Shown here: positions 7,321 to 15,253 of the stretch, piece after piece
How the letters are laid out: the number at the start of each line of letters is the position of its first letter
Numbering within the stretch: the stretch's first letter is position 1
Source: Desulfocapsa sp.
GTDB lineage: Bacteria; Desulfobacterota; Desulfobulbia; Desulfobulbales; Desulfocapsaceae
NCBI GenBank assembly: GCA_029935135.1
Contig: JAOZKX010000006.1
Coordinates: forward strand, 1 to 16,548
Direction of reading: 5' to 3'
DNA length: 16,548 nucleotides
Notes under the pieces: model-generated
Told to the model about the DNA's origin: nothing
Databases searched by the model: none
What the model saw: the letters and a program-made list of their open reading frames with translations, nothing else
Position numbers and translations under genes: made by a program

Positions 7321-8532
7321 TCAGGCAGTAATGACGCTTTCTTTAAATTTACAATGCATATTCATAATCTCTGTAGCCAGCATTTTTTCATCCATATCAT
7401 CGGAAAGTTGAAATTTACCGGCGGCACGACTCGTTAAATGTTTTTGTAAACAGTAGTTTGGACTGAGCACGGTACAGTTGCCTTTATTCTTCAAAATTTC
7501 TTCCATACCTAACAAACCATCATCAACACTGCCGGACAAAAGAACACCACTAACCCTTTCCCGGAAAACCTTTGCAGCTGAAATCATCAGGGTATCTATC
7601 GACCCCTGACTGCATGATAATGGCATGGAGCCAACCTGTAAGGTATAATTACCACTTAGAGCAGACAATTCGACCTGCTGACTGACCGGATAGAGATAGC
7701 ATCCACCACCATGAATGGACAGATTGTTTCCTGCTAATGATACCTTCAGGTCCGAAATAGCATCAAGGTACTCAACAAAAGATTTCACATGATCCTTCGT
7801 ATCCTCGATGGCAATGATAATAGCACCACCCATTTCTGCATTTAAAAGAGGTATGATCTGCAGTAAATTTGAATATCCACCTTTTCCGGTACCTATGATA
7901 GTAACAAAGTTGACCCTTCTGATACGAGTTCCGGATCCAAGAAGAATTTCATCACCACAATTATTACATTTCAGACTGGGAGATGTCTGTAGGCTGGAGC
8001 GAAAAAAATGTCTTGTTCCACAATCTTCACAAAAGACAACCTTCCCCTTACCTTTTTTGGTATGGGCATTTTTTAATACCTGCTGCATGGGATCAATTGC
8101 ATGAACGATCGTCTGGGCTGCATCAATCACTCTATCTATTATTAAATGACCATTCTCTGCAATGGCAATATCATTGAAGAAGCTATCCTTGCTGAAAAAA
8201 TCTAAAGCTCCGTATTTCATCGCATCAAAACAGCGAGGGGATCCTTCTTTGGTCAGACTGGACAGTATAATAGTAGGTGTCGGGGTATGAATCATCAGGT
8301 GCTGTAATGTAGTTAAGCCGTCCATTGTTGGCATTTCCATATCAAGGAGAATAACATCTGGATTCACCTTTAAGATCATGCCAAGTGCTTCAATGCCATT
8401 GACAGCTTCACCAATAACCTCGACAAGATCATCCTGGGAAAAGATTTCACGCAGTACTTTTCTCAGCACCCATGAATCATCAACAATGAGGAGTTTTATC
8501 GGGCCTTGAATTCTATTTGTTCGCTGGCGCAT
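7321..8532 (-). CDS. CheB-like response regulator with inserted zinc ribbon and degenerate methylesterase domain
   Basis: The 403-residue protein has three parts. Residues about 11-130 are a receiver domain with the acidic pair D18/D19, phospho-acceptor D64 (LLDMEMPTMDG), the SS switch (91-92) and K115, so phosphorylation looks possible. Residues 168-192 form a CxxC...CxxC zinc ribbon (C168, C171, C189, C192) in the linker, which ordinary CheB lacks. Residues about 207-400 align with the CheB methylesterase domain, including SIDTLM and SGSVDDG (D338). However, the catalytic GASTGG motif reads GTGKGG (Ser replaced by G216), and the position of the catalytic His appears to be E243. It is therefore probably not an esterase. 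No cheR, cheA or receptor gene lies nearby. Confidence 0.85.
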   Translation of the reverse strand: MRQRTNRIQGPIKLLIVDDSWVLRKVLREIFSQDDLVEVIGEAVNGIEALGMILKVNPDVILLDMEMPTMDGLTTLQHLMIHTPTPTIILSSLTKEGSPRCFDAMKYGALDFFSKDSFFNDIAIAENGHLIIDRVIDAAQTIVHAIDPMQQVLKNAHTKKGKGKVVFCEDCGTRHFFRSSLQTSPSLKCNNCGDEILLGSGTRIRRVNFVTIIGTGKGGYSNLLQIIPLLNAEMGGAIIIAIEDTKDHVKSFVEYLDAISDLKVSLAGNNLSIHGGGCYLYPVSQQVELSALSGNYTLQVGSMPLSCSQGSIDTLMISAAKVFRERVSGVLLSGSVDDGLLGMEEILKNKGNCTVLSPNYCLQKHLTSRAAGKFQLSDDMDEKMLATEIMNMHCKFKESVITA

Positions 8533-8596
8533 ATTGGCTTGTTAAAATAATGGAAGAACAATAAATAGTTAAAAAGAAGGATGCACAGTATTTTTT

Positions 8597-8627
8597 ATTA
8601 TACCAACAGACACCGGCCTGCTGTCAA
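8597..8627 (-). promoter_or_regulatory. Sigma70-type promoter for the CheB-like/PilZ pair
   Basis: On the minus strand a perfect TTGACA (8622-8627) is followed after 19 nt by a perfect TATAAT (8597-8602) preceded by TGG, an extended -10 element. The spacer is longer than ideal, but the hexamers are consensus. Transcription would start near 8590, about 58 nt upstream of the start codon. Confidence 0.65.
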
Positions 8628-8698
8628 GTTTTTCTCAATATTATTAACAGGAACGATGTCAAAAAATGATAAACTTAACCTCTTGAAGAAATAGGGAT

Positions 8699-9340
8699 TC
8701 ATCCCTCTGAATAGAGTGCATGGCTGGCAATATAGTCAACAACATCAGAGGGAACAAGTTTTTTGATGGAATATCTGTTAGCTACACACTGTCGCACCAT
8801 AGAAGAGGAGATTTCCGGAAGTGAAGCAAAAGAACAGTAGATCCACTTTCCGTTCTTTTCATTAAACCATCCACCATTCTTTTTTTTATAGAAGAGAGCT
8901 TTAATCCTCTTGGTCAACTTTTTATTTTTAATCCCTGTGCGTGAAAAAACGATAAAATTAACAGCTGCCATCACCAGGGAGCCTTCTTTCCAGCTTGGAA
9001 TATCAAGAAATGCATCCGCACCTATTATAAAATAGAAGTCTACAGGACAGGCCGAGTGGAGTTGTAAATAGCGGAGGGTATCAATAGTAAAAGACGGAAC
9101 AGGCAAAAATTGCTCTATCGGCAGGCATCTCAGCGAAGATTTTTTTTTTAATGCTATTTCCAGCATGGCTGAGCGCTCTGAAAAAGTCGCAACTGGAGCC
9201 TTCTTATGCGGTGGAACAGCAGCTGGAAGGAGGAGTATCTCATCAAGGTCACAGACCTGCCCTGCCGCTTCCGCCAGGGCCAGATGACCATTATGAACAG
9301 GATCGAAGGTGCCCCCTAAAATACCCGTGCGCTGGTTCAA
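8699..9340 (-). CDS. nadD: Nicotinate-nucleotide adenylyltransferase
   Basis: The 213-residue enzyme transfers AMP from ATP to nicotinate mononucleotide, giving deamido-NAD in NAD synthesis. The nucleotidyltransferase signature GGTFDPVHNGHL (residues 9-20, with H16 and H19) and the ISSSMVR motif (177-183, the ISSTxxR element) are both present. Its length is typical of the family. Its ATG overlaps the proA stop as ATGA, which implies translational coupling. It is the last gene of the obgE-proB-proA-nadD group. I see no strong terminator after it, so some reading through towards the CheB-like gene is possible. Confidence 0.95.
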   Translation of the reverse strand: MNQRTGILGGTFDPVHNGHLALAEAAGQVCDLDEILLLPAAVPPHKKAPVATFSERSAMLEIALKKKSSLRCLPIEQFLPVPSFTIDTLRYLQLHSACPVDFYFIIGADAFLDIPSWKEGSLVMAAVNFIVFSRTGIKNKKLTKRIKALFYKKKNGGWFNEKNGKWIYCSFASLPEISSSMVRQCVANRYSIKKLVPSDVVDYIASHALYSEG

Positions 9341-10596
9341 CTCCTGACCTGACCTTGCCCGTAAACAATGAATTTCTTTGTTGTTAACTCTTTGAGTCCC
9401 ATTGGCCCGTAGGCGTGAAGTTTTGTGGTGCTGATACCAATCTCAGCTCCAAGTCCCAGTTGGCCGCCATCATTAAAGCGGGTGGAAACATTCACCATAA
9501 CAGCGGAAGCATCAACTTCTGCAATAAATCGCTGTGCATTGCTGTAATTTTCAGTAATAATATTCTCAGTGTGCTGTGACCCATACTCATCGATATAGGT
9601 AAAAGCATCATCCATATCTTCAACAACCCGAACACACAGACGAAGGTCAAGAAATTCTGTTCCCCAGTCACTCGCCATGGCAGCTGTTATCTCAGGAACA
9701 ATACGAACACTCTCCTGGCAGCCAAGGAGTTTCACGCCAGATTTCTGCAGCTCTGCAGTTAAAAGCGGTAAATATTGCTCGGCGATATCCTTATGAATCA
9801 ATACTCCCTCCAGGGCATTGCAAACACCAGGACGCTGTACCTTAGAATTAAGAATGATGGGAGTAGCTTTTTCTAAATCGGCATCTCCATCGACAAAAAT
9901 ATGACAGACACCCTTATAATGTTTTAACACAGGAATACGAGATACTTCAGAGACAAAACGGATAAGACCTTCCCCACCCCTGGGAATGATAAGATCAATG
10001 TATTCTTCCTGGGCAAGCATAATTGTGACAGCCTCTCGATCAGTCACAGAAATAACCTGAACAGCATCAGGGGTAATCCCTAAACTTTTTAATGACTTCT
10101 GAAGCACTGCGGCAAGTGCCATATTGGAATGAATTGCTTCGGAACCTCCACGCAACACGATGGCATTACCAGCCTTCAGGCAGAGCGCAGCTGCGTCCAC
10201 TGTCACATTGGGTCGGGACTCATAAATCATCCCAATTACCCCCAATGGTATACGCATGCGGCCGACAAGAAGGCCATTGGGACGCTTTACCATATTCTCG
10301 ACCTCTCCAACCGGATCAGGAAGAGCAGCAACCTCTCGCAATCCACTCATCATGGAATCAATAACGGAATCGGAGAGCTGCAGACGATCAAGCATGGCAG
10401 CAGAAAGTCCTTTTTCTTTGCCATGCTCAAGATCTTTATTATTTTCTTTTTGGATAAATGCACGTTCAACATCCAGAGTATCTGCCATTGCATACAGGGC
10501 CTGATTCTTCAGTTCCGTCGATAAGCTCACCAATGACCTGGCAGCCTTTTTGGCACACCTGGCCACTTCCTGAATATCTTTTTCGAGATCATTCAT
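9337..10596 (-). CDS. proA: Gamma-glutamyl phosphate reductase
   Basis: This enzyme reduces gamma-glutamyl phosphate with NADPH to glutamate semialdehyde, the second step of proline synthesis. Family motifs are IPLGVIGMIYESRPNV (116-131), GNAIVLRGG (143-151) and VQRPGVCNALE, whose C259 is the catalytic thiol. I chose the ATG at 10596, with AAGGATGG about 7 nt upstream, giving 419 residues (E. coli ProA has 417). An ATG seven codons earlier at 10617 overlaps the proB stop as TAATG but has no ribosome-binding site of its own. It would still be usable by coupled re-initiation. The end overlaps nadD by 4 nt. Confidence 0.96.
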   Translation of the reverse strand: MNDLEKDIQEVARCAKKAARSLVSLSTELKNQALYAMADTLDVERAFIQKENNKDLEHGKEKGLSAAMLDRLQLSDSVIDSMMSGLREVAALPDPVGEVENMVKRPNGLLVGRMRIPLGVIGMIYESRPNVTVDAAALCLKAGNAIVLRGGSEAIHSNMALAAVLQKSLKSLGITPDAVQVISVTDREAVTIMLAQEEYIDLIIPRGGEGLIRFVSEVSRIPVLKHYKGVCHIFVDGDADLEKATPIILNSKVQRPGVCNALEGVLIHKDIAEQYLPLLTAELQKSGVKLLGCQESVRIVPEITAAMASDWGTEFLDLRLCVRVVEDMDDAFTYIDEYGSQHTENIITENYSNAQRFIAEVDASAVMVNVSTRFNDGGQLGLGAEIGISTTKLHAYGPMGLKELTTKKFIVYGQGQVRS

Positions 10597-10616
10597 ATCA
10601 ATTCCATCCTTTCTCA

Positions 10617-11777
10617 TTACAATAAGACGAGGTTATCACGATGAATAATCTCATCATAATCTTTCACCCCAAGCAGTTGTATGATTTCATGAGATTTATG
10701 TTGCTTGATTTTTTCCACATCACTCATTGAATAATTTATCAAACCCACAGCAATGATTTTATCACTTCCATCAACACATTGCACAGCATCACCTATCCCA
10801 AAATTGCCGCGCACTCCGATAACACCGGAAGGGAGCAGACTATGTCCACCTCGGCGTATTGCCTGGCATGCCCCTTTATCAAGAATTATTGTACCGGTTG
10901 GTTTAAGTATATGGGCAATCCACTGCTTTCTTCTGCTTATCTTATCTTCAGCTGGAAGAAAAAAAGTGCCTACCATTTCTCCACTGAACAATTGCTGCAG
11001 TATACCTTTCTCTTTCCCCGGCCCAATAAATGAACAACCACCGCCAGCGGCAACCATCTTTGCTGCTTTAATTTTTGACTGCATGCCTCCAGTACCAAGA
11101 GCACTTTGGACATTTCCAGCCATAGCCACTATTTCATCTGTTACTGCAGGCACTGTATAGATCGGCTTTGCATCTGGGTCGACTTGTGGGTTTCCGGTAT
11201 ACAAACCGACAACATCAGTGAGACAGAGGAACATGTCTGCTTCAATAAGATTACTGATATGGGCAGCCAGGGTATCATTATCACCAAAGCGCAGTTCTTC
11301 GACGGCTACGGTATCGTTTTCATTAATAACTGGAATTACCCCATAACGAAACAGAGCAAGGATAGTACTGCGAACACGTAGATAGCGGTCACGATCAGCC
11401 AGGTCCGAATGGGTCAGGAGCACCTGGGAGACAGTTTGCCCATATTTGGCAAATGCCTCTTCATAGGAATTCATGAGTATAGGCTGGCCTATTGCAGCAA
11501 GTGCCTGTTTTTCATCCAGTCCGGTGGAAACAGTTTCGGGAAGATCAATTTTTCGTTTACCAGCAGCAACAGCGCCGGAACTTACTAAAATGACCTCTCG
11601 TCCGCTCTTTTTAAGGAAGCTTAATTCTTTGGCAATATTGGCAAGAACAGAGTGGTCAATCCCTTTTTCGTCGGTAAGGACAGCAGAACCAACTTTTATC
11701 ACAACCCGTTTGGCCTGGTCGAAATAGGTTTGGCGAAAATAGAGTCCTTCTTCCCTGCTTATATTTTCGTTTCCCAT
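10617..11777 (-). CDS. proB: Glutamate 5-kinase with PUA domain
   Basis: The 386-residue enzyme phosphorylates glutamate to gamma-glutamyl phosphate, the first and usually proline-inhibited step of proline synthesis. The amino-acid kinase domain shows VIKVGSAVLT (26-35), VSSGAVAAG (65-73), NENDTV (152-157), FGDNDTLAA (164-172) and GTGGMQSKI (228-236). The C-terminal PUA domain spans about residues 290-376. The N terminus carries about 18 extra residues before the first strand compared with E. coli ProB. The gene starts 16 nt after the obgE stop, and the stop (TAA) touches the upstream proA start codon. Confidence 0.96.
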   Translation of the reverse strand: MGNENISREEGLYFRQTYFDQAKRVVIKVGSAVLTDEKGIDHSVLANIAKELSFLKKSGREVILVSSGAVAAGKRKIDLPETVSTGLDEKQALAAIGQPILMNSYEEAFAKYGQTVSQVLLTHSDLADRDRYLRVRSTILALFRYGVIPVINENDTVAVEELRFGDNDTLAAHISNLIEADMFLCLTDVVGLYTGNPQVDPDAKPIYTVPAVTDEIVAMAGNVQSALGTGGMQSKIKAAKMVAAGGGCSFIGPGKEKGILQQLFSGEMVGTFFLPAEDKISRRKQWIAHILKPTGTIILDKGACQAIRRGGHSLLPSGVIGVRGNFGIGDAVQCVDGSDKIIAVGLINYSMSDVEKIKQHKSHEIIQLLGVKDYDEIIHRDNLVLL

Positions 11778-11793
11778 TACGGATTCACTCTAC

Positions 11794-12837
11794 TTACGCA
11801 TCGGTGTCAGGCGACTCATCCAACTCATCCTGGTTATTATTCAGAATTTCACGAGTCTCAAGAGTATCAGTAATCCATTCCTTAATGGTATCTATCCCAA
11901 CACCAGTAAGGGCTGAAAGAGATATGATTTCCAACCCTTTATCTTTCATTATTTCTTCTAGCTCCTGAACAGATTCCGGTAAGGCGATATCTGTCTTGTT
12001 CAGCACAATCAACCGTGTTTTGTCGAGCAATTCTTTTTTATACATCTTCAACTCGGTTTCCAAAACTAGAAAGTCCTCAAGGGGATTCTCAGCTGAGGAA
12101 TCCAAAATATGGAGCAGAATACCGGTTCTTTCAATATGACGAAGGAATGTAAACCCTAAACCGACTCCCTCATGTGCCCCTTCAATAATCCCAGGGATAT
12201 CAGCGATAATACACGATTCTCGATGTGGGATATGCAGGACACCAAGTTGCGGCTCCAAGGTGGTAAAGGGATAACTGGCCACTTTTGGATTTGCTGCAGA
12301 CAGCTTGGAGAGAAGAGTAGACTTCCCTGCATTAGGCAACCCAACGAGACCGATATCGGCCATAAGTTTTAATTCCACCCGAAGCCAGCACTCAACACCT
12401 TCTTCACCCTTAGTGGCAATACGAGGGGTTCGGTTGGTACCTGACGCAAAATGCCTGTTCCCAAGGCCACCTCGCCCTCCCTTGGCGGCAATAAACTGGT
12501 CACCATCTTCACACATATCAGCAAGCACTTCACCGGTTTCACTGTCTTTAATAATAGAACCAACCGGTACCATCATCACACAGTCCTCACCCTTTCGCCC
12601 ATGCATGTCTTTCCCCATGCCGTTAGTGCCGCGATTGGCCTTAAAATGAGACCTGTAACGGAAATCGATAAGGGATTGCAATCTGGAAGAGCTCTCAATG
12701 ATCACACTTCCGCCACGACCACCATCACCACCGTTGGGCCCCCCCCTGGGAACATACTTTTCCCTGCGAAAGCTTACGCAACCTTTCCCACCATCACCAG
12801 CCTTTACAAAGAATTTGGCTTCATCAACAAATGCCAT
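11794..12837 (-). CDS. obgE: Obg GTPase (ribosome-assembly GTPase ObgE/CgtA)
   Basis: The essential GTPase acts in 50S subunit maturation and stress signalling. The N-terminal glycine-rich Obg fold spans about 1-158 (MAFVDEAKFFVKAGDGG, GGPNGGDGGRGG). The GTPase domain shows G1 GLPNAGKS (166-173), the switch FTTLEP (191-196), G3 DIPGIIEG (213-220), G4 NKTD (280-283) and G5 SAL (308-310). The protein ends in a short acidic tail without an OCT domain. I chose the ATG at 12837 because the family begins this way. The open frame extends to 12900, but that part is not family-like and precedes the predicted transcription start. A GTG at 12846 with AGGA 6 nt upstream is an alternative. Confidence 0.95.
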   Translation of the reverse strand: MAFVDEAKFFVKAGDGGKGCVSFRREKYVPRGGPNGGDGGRGGSVIIESSSRLQSLIDFRYRSHFKANRGTNGMGKDMHGRKGEDCVMMVPVGSIIKDSETGEVLADMCEDGDQFIAAKGGRGGLGNRHFASGTNRTPRIATKGEEGVECWLRVELKLMADIGLVGLPNAGKSTLLSKLSAANPKVASYPFTTLEPQLGVLHIPHRESCIIADIPGIIEGAHEGVGLGFTFLRHIERTGILLHILDSSAENPLEDFLVLETELKMYKKELLDKTRLIVLNKTDIALPESVQELEEIMKDKGLEIISLSALTGVGIDTIKEWITDTLETREILNNNQDELDESPDTDA

Positions 12838-12868
12838 AATAATCACATAATATCCTGCTGCGTTTTTC

Positions 12869-12897
12869 AGCATAAATGAATGAGCAGTTTGTAACAA
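12869..12897 (-). promoter_or_regulatory. Candidate promoter for obgE-proB-proA-nadD
   Basis: On the minus strand TTGTTA (12892-12897) and TATGCT (12869-12874) are 17 nt apart, lying between the terminator after rpmA and the obgE start. The match is moderate. The position suits a separate promoter for the four-gene group. Confidence 0.4.
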
Positions 12898-12929
12898 CAA
12901 CTACAATCGAGCAGGAAGTAGAAGGAAAA

Positions 12930-12981
12930 ATAAAAAAAATAAAAAAAAACTCGACCATCAATACTAAGGATTGAGGTCGAG
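12930..12981 (-). terminator. Rho-independent terminator after rplU-rpmA
   Basis: CTCGACC-A-TCAAT (12950-12962) pairs with ATTGAGGTCGAG (12970-12981), giving a 12-bp stem with one bulged base and a 7-nt loop. On the minus strand it is followed by a long run of T (12941-12949) and further T-rich sequence. This is a strong terminator placed between rpmA and obgE, so the two groups are largely separate transcripts. Confidence 0.85.
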
Positions 12982-12987
12982 CAGACA

Positions 12988-13022
12988 CCTGGTTTTCAAT
13001 AGATCGCTTTTACGATCCCAGG
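12988..13022 (-). other. Second hairpin between rpmA and its terminator
   Basis: CCTGG (12988-12992) and GATCG (13002-13006) pair with CGATC (13013-13017) and CCAGG (13018-13022), with an unpaired 9-nt stretch on one side. It lies just ahead of the terminator on the rpmA transcript and might protect the mRNA end. No function can be assigned. Confidence 0.4.
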
Positions 13023-13051
13023 AAAAATTTTGGTATTCCGATCACCTGTTA

Positions 13052-13309
13052 TCAGGCTGCTGGATATACACTAACTCTTTTTTTCTTTTTACCGAAATCT
13101 TCAAAAGTCACAATACCATCAACTTTAGCGAAAAGAGTGTAGTCTCTACCACAACCAACATTGGTACCTGGATGGATCTTTGTCCCTAATTGCCTTACAA
13201 TGATAGAACCGGCAGTGACATTTTCACCACCATATCTTTTTACGCCACGTCTCTGTCCTTGACTGTCGCGACCATTCCTTGAACTACCACCCGCTTTCTT
13301 ATGTGCCAT
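13052..13309 (-). CDS. rpmA: Ribosomal protein bL27
   Basis: The 85-residue protein begins [16 protein letters not shown] and contains [20 protein letters not shown], the standard bL27 sequence. It sits near the peptidyl-transferase centre of the 50S subunit, with its N-terminal tail reaching towards tRNA. The start needs no N-terminal cleavage of the kind seen in Firmicutes. It follows rplU by 71 nt in the same direction and is terminated by the hairpin at about 12930-12981. Confidence 0.98.
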   Translation of the reverse strand: MAHKKAGGSSRNGRDSQGQRRGVKRYGGENVTAGSIIVRQLGTKIHPGTNVGCGRDYTLFAKVDGIVTFEDFGKKKKRVSVYPAA

Positions 13310-13380
13310 TTTATCTACCCCTTAGCACCAGAATCTCGATATAAAATCTGGTTATACTTTTTCTTTTAAAATATTTTTAA

Positions 13381-13692
13381 TTAAGCACTGATTTCTTGAA
13401 TCTGAATAGCAGTATAAAACTGACGATGGCCCTTTCGTAACCTGTAGCCTTTACGTCTTTTCTTTTTGAAAATGATGACTTTCTTTGCCTTACCCTGTTC
13501 AGCGATAGTAGCAACAACTTTTGCATTTTCAACTACAGGTCGACCAATCTCAGTTTTGTCGCCATCGACAACCATCAGCACATCGGTCAGCTCCACAGTG
13601 TCACCAACATTACCTTCAAGTTTCTCAACACGCAATCTGTCACCACTTGCGACCTGATACTGTTTACCACCGGTTTTAACTATCGCATACAT
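13381..13692 (-). CDS. rplU: Ribosomal protein bL21
   Basis: The 103-residue protein begins MYAIVKTGGKQYQV and ends with KRRKGYRLRKGHRQFYTAIQI, both diagnostic of bL21, a 23S rRNA-binding protein of the large subunit. The ATG at 13692 is supported by GAGGA 8 nt upstream and gives exactly the E. coli length. The open frame continues 24 codons further upstream to 13764, but that part is unlike bL21. The first gene of the rplU-rpmA pair, it is transcribed from the promoter at 13834-13863 with a leader of about 135 nt. Confidence 0.98.
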   Translation of the reverse strand: MYAIVKTGGKQYQVASGDRLRVEKLEGNVGDTVELTDVLMVVDGDKTEIGRPVVENAKVVATIAEQGKAKKVIIFKKKRRKGYRLRKGHRQFYTAIQIQEISA

Positions 13693-13833
13693 TTGCAATG
13701 TCCTCATTATTTGTTTTGATACAAAATCATTATTATCTGGATCTTTTAGTTCTTTCGATTTCACAATATTTCATTGCCATGATAACACGATTAGAATAAC
13801 CCGCATCCCGCAACCACAACGAAACAATCTTAA

Positions 13834-13863
13834 AGATTAACCTTTTCCGGGCACAAAAGTCAA
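13834..13863 (-). promoter_or_regulatory. Sigma70-type promoter for rplU-rpmA
   Basis: On the minus strand TTGACT (13858-13863) and TAATCT (13834-13839) are 18 nt apart. It lies immediately after the terminator of the AP2-type gene, and about 140 nt before rplU. The region between 13693 and 14104 contains this promoter, that terminator and otherwise no supportable gene. Confidence 0.6.
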
Positions 13864-13883
13864 CCTATTTAAAGAATAAGCAT

Positions 13884-13939
13884 AAAAAAAGCAGTAACTC
13901 ATTCAACAGGAATAAAAAAAACCTGTAACGGTTACTGCT
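13884..13939 (-). terminator. Rho-independent terminator after the AP2-domain gene
   Basis: AGCAGTAAC (13890/13891-13899) pairs with GTTACTGCT (13931-13939), with a second internal pairing of CAGG and CCTG. On the minus strand the stem is followed directly by seven T. A competing short palindrome, GTAACGGTTAC, overlaps one arm. The structure lies about 165 nt beyond the stop of the AP2-type gene and insulates it from the rplU promoter. Confidence 0.75.
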
Positions 13940-14104
13940 CTATCAGGACAGTACAGGAAGTGAATAACACCGGCGATGAACTACCAGCGGCGTATGCACC
14001 TGCAAGTGTTTTTTTTACTCAGTTCATTATCCGTTCAGGGACTACGCTTACCCCGGAAATAAGAAACCGAGATAAGCGAAGAGTTCGAGAGAACTTCAAA
14101 GCTA

Positions 14105-14545
14105 CTAGATACCCAAGCGGGTACTCTCTTTTTTCTGTCGAATATTACAGGCTTTAATAAAGGCGTTCTCCTTTCCATGTTTCCTGATAGACACGGAGGT
14201 CTTCCCCTGTTTCCCTTCAACAGTAACCCAACTCACTTCATAACGATTAAACTTATCATTGAGGCGAACACCAACGACACCGGTACCAGAATTTGATACA
14301 GTGACCAGATGTTTATTCGTACGAATCTTACCCAGACTTTTCTCCGTTGTATCACGCCAGGAAATGGCTGAGAGGAGACTGGAATACCTGCCACCGCATT
14401 TTTTATCTGAGAAAAATTTTGAATGGGTTTTTCCTTGAAATCTGACTCGAACATACCAACCATGTGTGCGTTTAATTTCTTGATCAATCCTAGCAATATC
14501 CTTATGCCGTTCAAGCATAAATTTCTTTTTCTCGTTCTCTTCCAT
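14105..14545 (-). CDS. Bacterial AP2-domain-like protein
   Basis: The 146-residue basic protein appears to hold two AP2/ERF-like modules, the three-strand-plus-helix DNA-binding fold known from plant factors and from homing endonucleases. The first spans about residues 25-75 (HGWYVRVRFQGKTHSKFFSD) and the second about 85-138 (SGTGVVGVRL...RYEVSWV...SVSIRKHGKENAFIKA). The second shows the G-V-x-G-V and 'W..GK...F.V.K.G...A' pattern best. No nuclease domain is attached. GGAG lies 7 nt before the ATG. It is a single-gene unit between housekeeping genes, with a terminator downstream, and might be a recent or multi-copy accessory gene. DNA binding is inferred. Confidence 0.65.
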   Translation of the reverse strand: MEENEKKKFMLERHKDIARIDQEIKRTHGWYVRVRFQGKTHSKFFSDKKCGGRYSSLLSAISWRDTTEKSLGKIRTNKHLVTVSNSGTGVVGVRLNDKFNRYEVSWVTVEGKQGKTSVSIRKHGKENAFIKACNIRQKKESTRLGI

Positions 14546-14809
14546 TAAATTTCTCCAGTTTTAAAAAAAATATATAAGATCTTAAAAATAATTTCGTTAC
14601 TATAGCAGAAAGAGTGACAATAATATTTCACATGAGAATGGTTTCTTATATTAATGTCATGACAATTACTACTTATACTGTCAGGCTCTGTCAATTCTTT
14701 TTTTAGTCCCAACCATTGTCATCGTTCCATTTATGTTATAAATTTCACATAAAATATTAACGAAACAACTTAAACAAAAGGTCTTTTGTGAAAAATCCCA
14801 CCATTTCTT

Positions 14810-15205
14810 ATGAACAATAAAAATTCTTTCTTTTTTGATCTCCTACAAACAATTGCAACATTACGCGGAGAAAATGGTTGCCCATGGGATCAAAAACAAT
14901 CTCTGCTAAGTATAAAGAAATATCTGCGTGAGGAATGCGAAGAGCTCATCGAGGCTATTGACGACAATGACCATCAAAACATATGCGAAGAAACCGGTGA
15001 TATGTTTTTCATCCTTATATTAATTAGCCAGATCAGTGCAGATTCCGGCTACTTTGATATCAACAATGTCCTGCAGGGTATAAATGAAAAGATGATTCGC
15101 CGCCATCCACATGTTTTTGCAAATATGCCGATTGGCAGCGAAAAAGAATTGAACAAACAGTGGGAAACGATCAAATCGTCCGAAAAGGGGAAAAAAATAA
15201 ATTGA
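14810..15205 (+). CDS. mazG: Single-domain MazG-type nucleotide pyrophosphohydrolase
   Basis: The 131-residue protein matches the N-terminal domain of MazG, an all-alpha NTP pyrophosphohydrolase that cleaves noncanonical or excess NTPs to NMP and pyrophosphate with Mg2+. It begins with the family hallmark RGENGCPWDQKQSLLSIKKYL (19-39). The metal motif is intact: EECEE (41-45), then E61 and D64. It ends near KLNKQWE-like sequence (about 114-119). E. coli MazG has two such domains in 263 residues, so this is a one-domain form, complete in itself with no frame continuing downstream. No clear ribosome-binding site precedes the ATG. Its stop overlaps the rpsF promoter. Confidence 0.92.
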   Translation: MNNKNSFFFDLLQTIATLRGENGCPWDQKQSLLSIKKYLREECEELIEAIDDNDHQNICEETGDMFFILILISQISADSGYFDINNVLQGINEKMIRRHPHVFANMPIGSEKELNKQWETIKSSEKGKKIN

Positions 15206-15230
15206 CACTTTTATGTCTCCCCTGTATTTT
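15202..15230 (+). promoter_or_regulatory. Sigma70-type promoter for rpsF-rpsR, overlapping the mazG stop
   Basis: A perfect TTGACA (15202-15207) is followed after 17 nt by TATTTT (15225-15230). The TGA inside the -35 box is the mazG stop codon. Transcription would begin near 15237, about 138 nt before rpsF. Confidence 0.65.
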
Positions 15231-15253
15231 AAAAAGTTTTTCATATTGGAGAT

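Noticed and set aside
8656..8694. Twelve-codon plus-strand frame MSKNDKLNLLKK with a nearby AGGA
   Set aside because: It is too short to distinguish from chance, and the AGGA is too close to the ATG.
12838..12900. N-terminal extension of obgE up to 12900
   Set aside because: The extra 21 residues do not resemble Obg, and they lie at or before the predicted transcription start.
13693..13764. N-terminal extension of rplU up to 13764
   Set aside because: The bL21 family begins at MYAIVKTGG, and a good ribosome-binding site precedes that codon.
13960..14157. Plus-strand 65-residue open frame starting with GTG
   Set aside because: Poor ribosome-binding-site spacing, no recognisable family, and overlap with the 3' end of the AP2-type gene on the other strand.
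14650..14694. TTGACA on the minus strand upstream of the AP2-type gene
   Set aside because: No acceptable -10 box is found at 16-18 nt; the nearby TATAAG is only 12 nt away.
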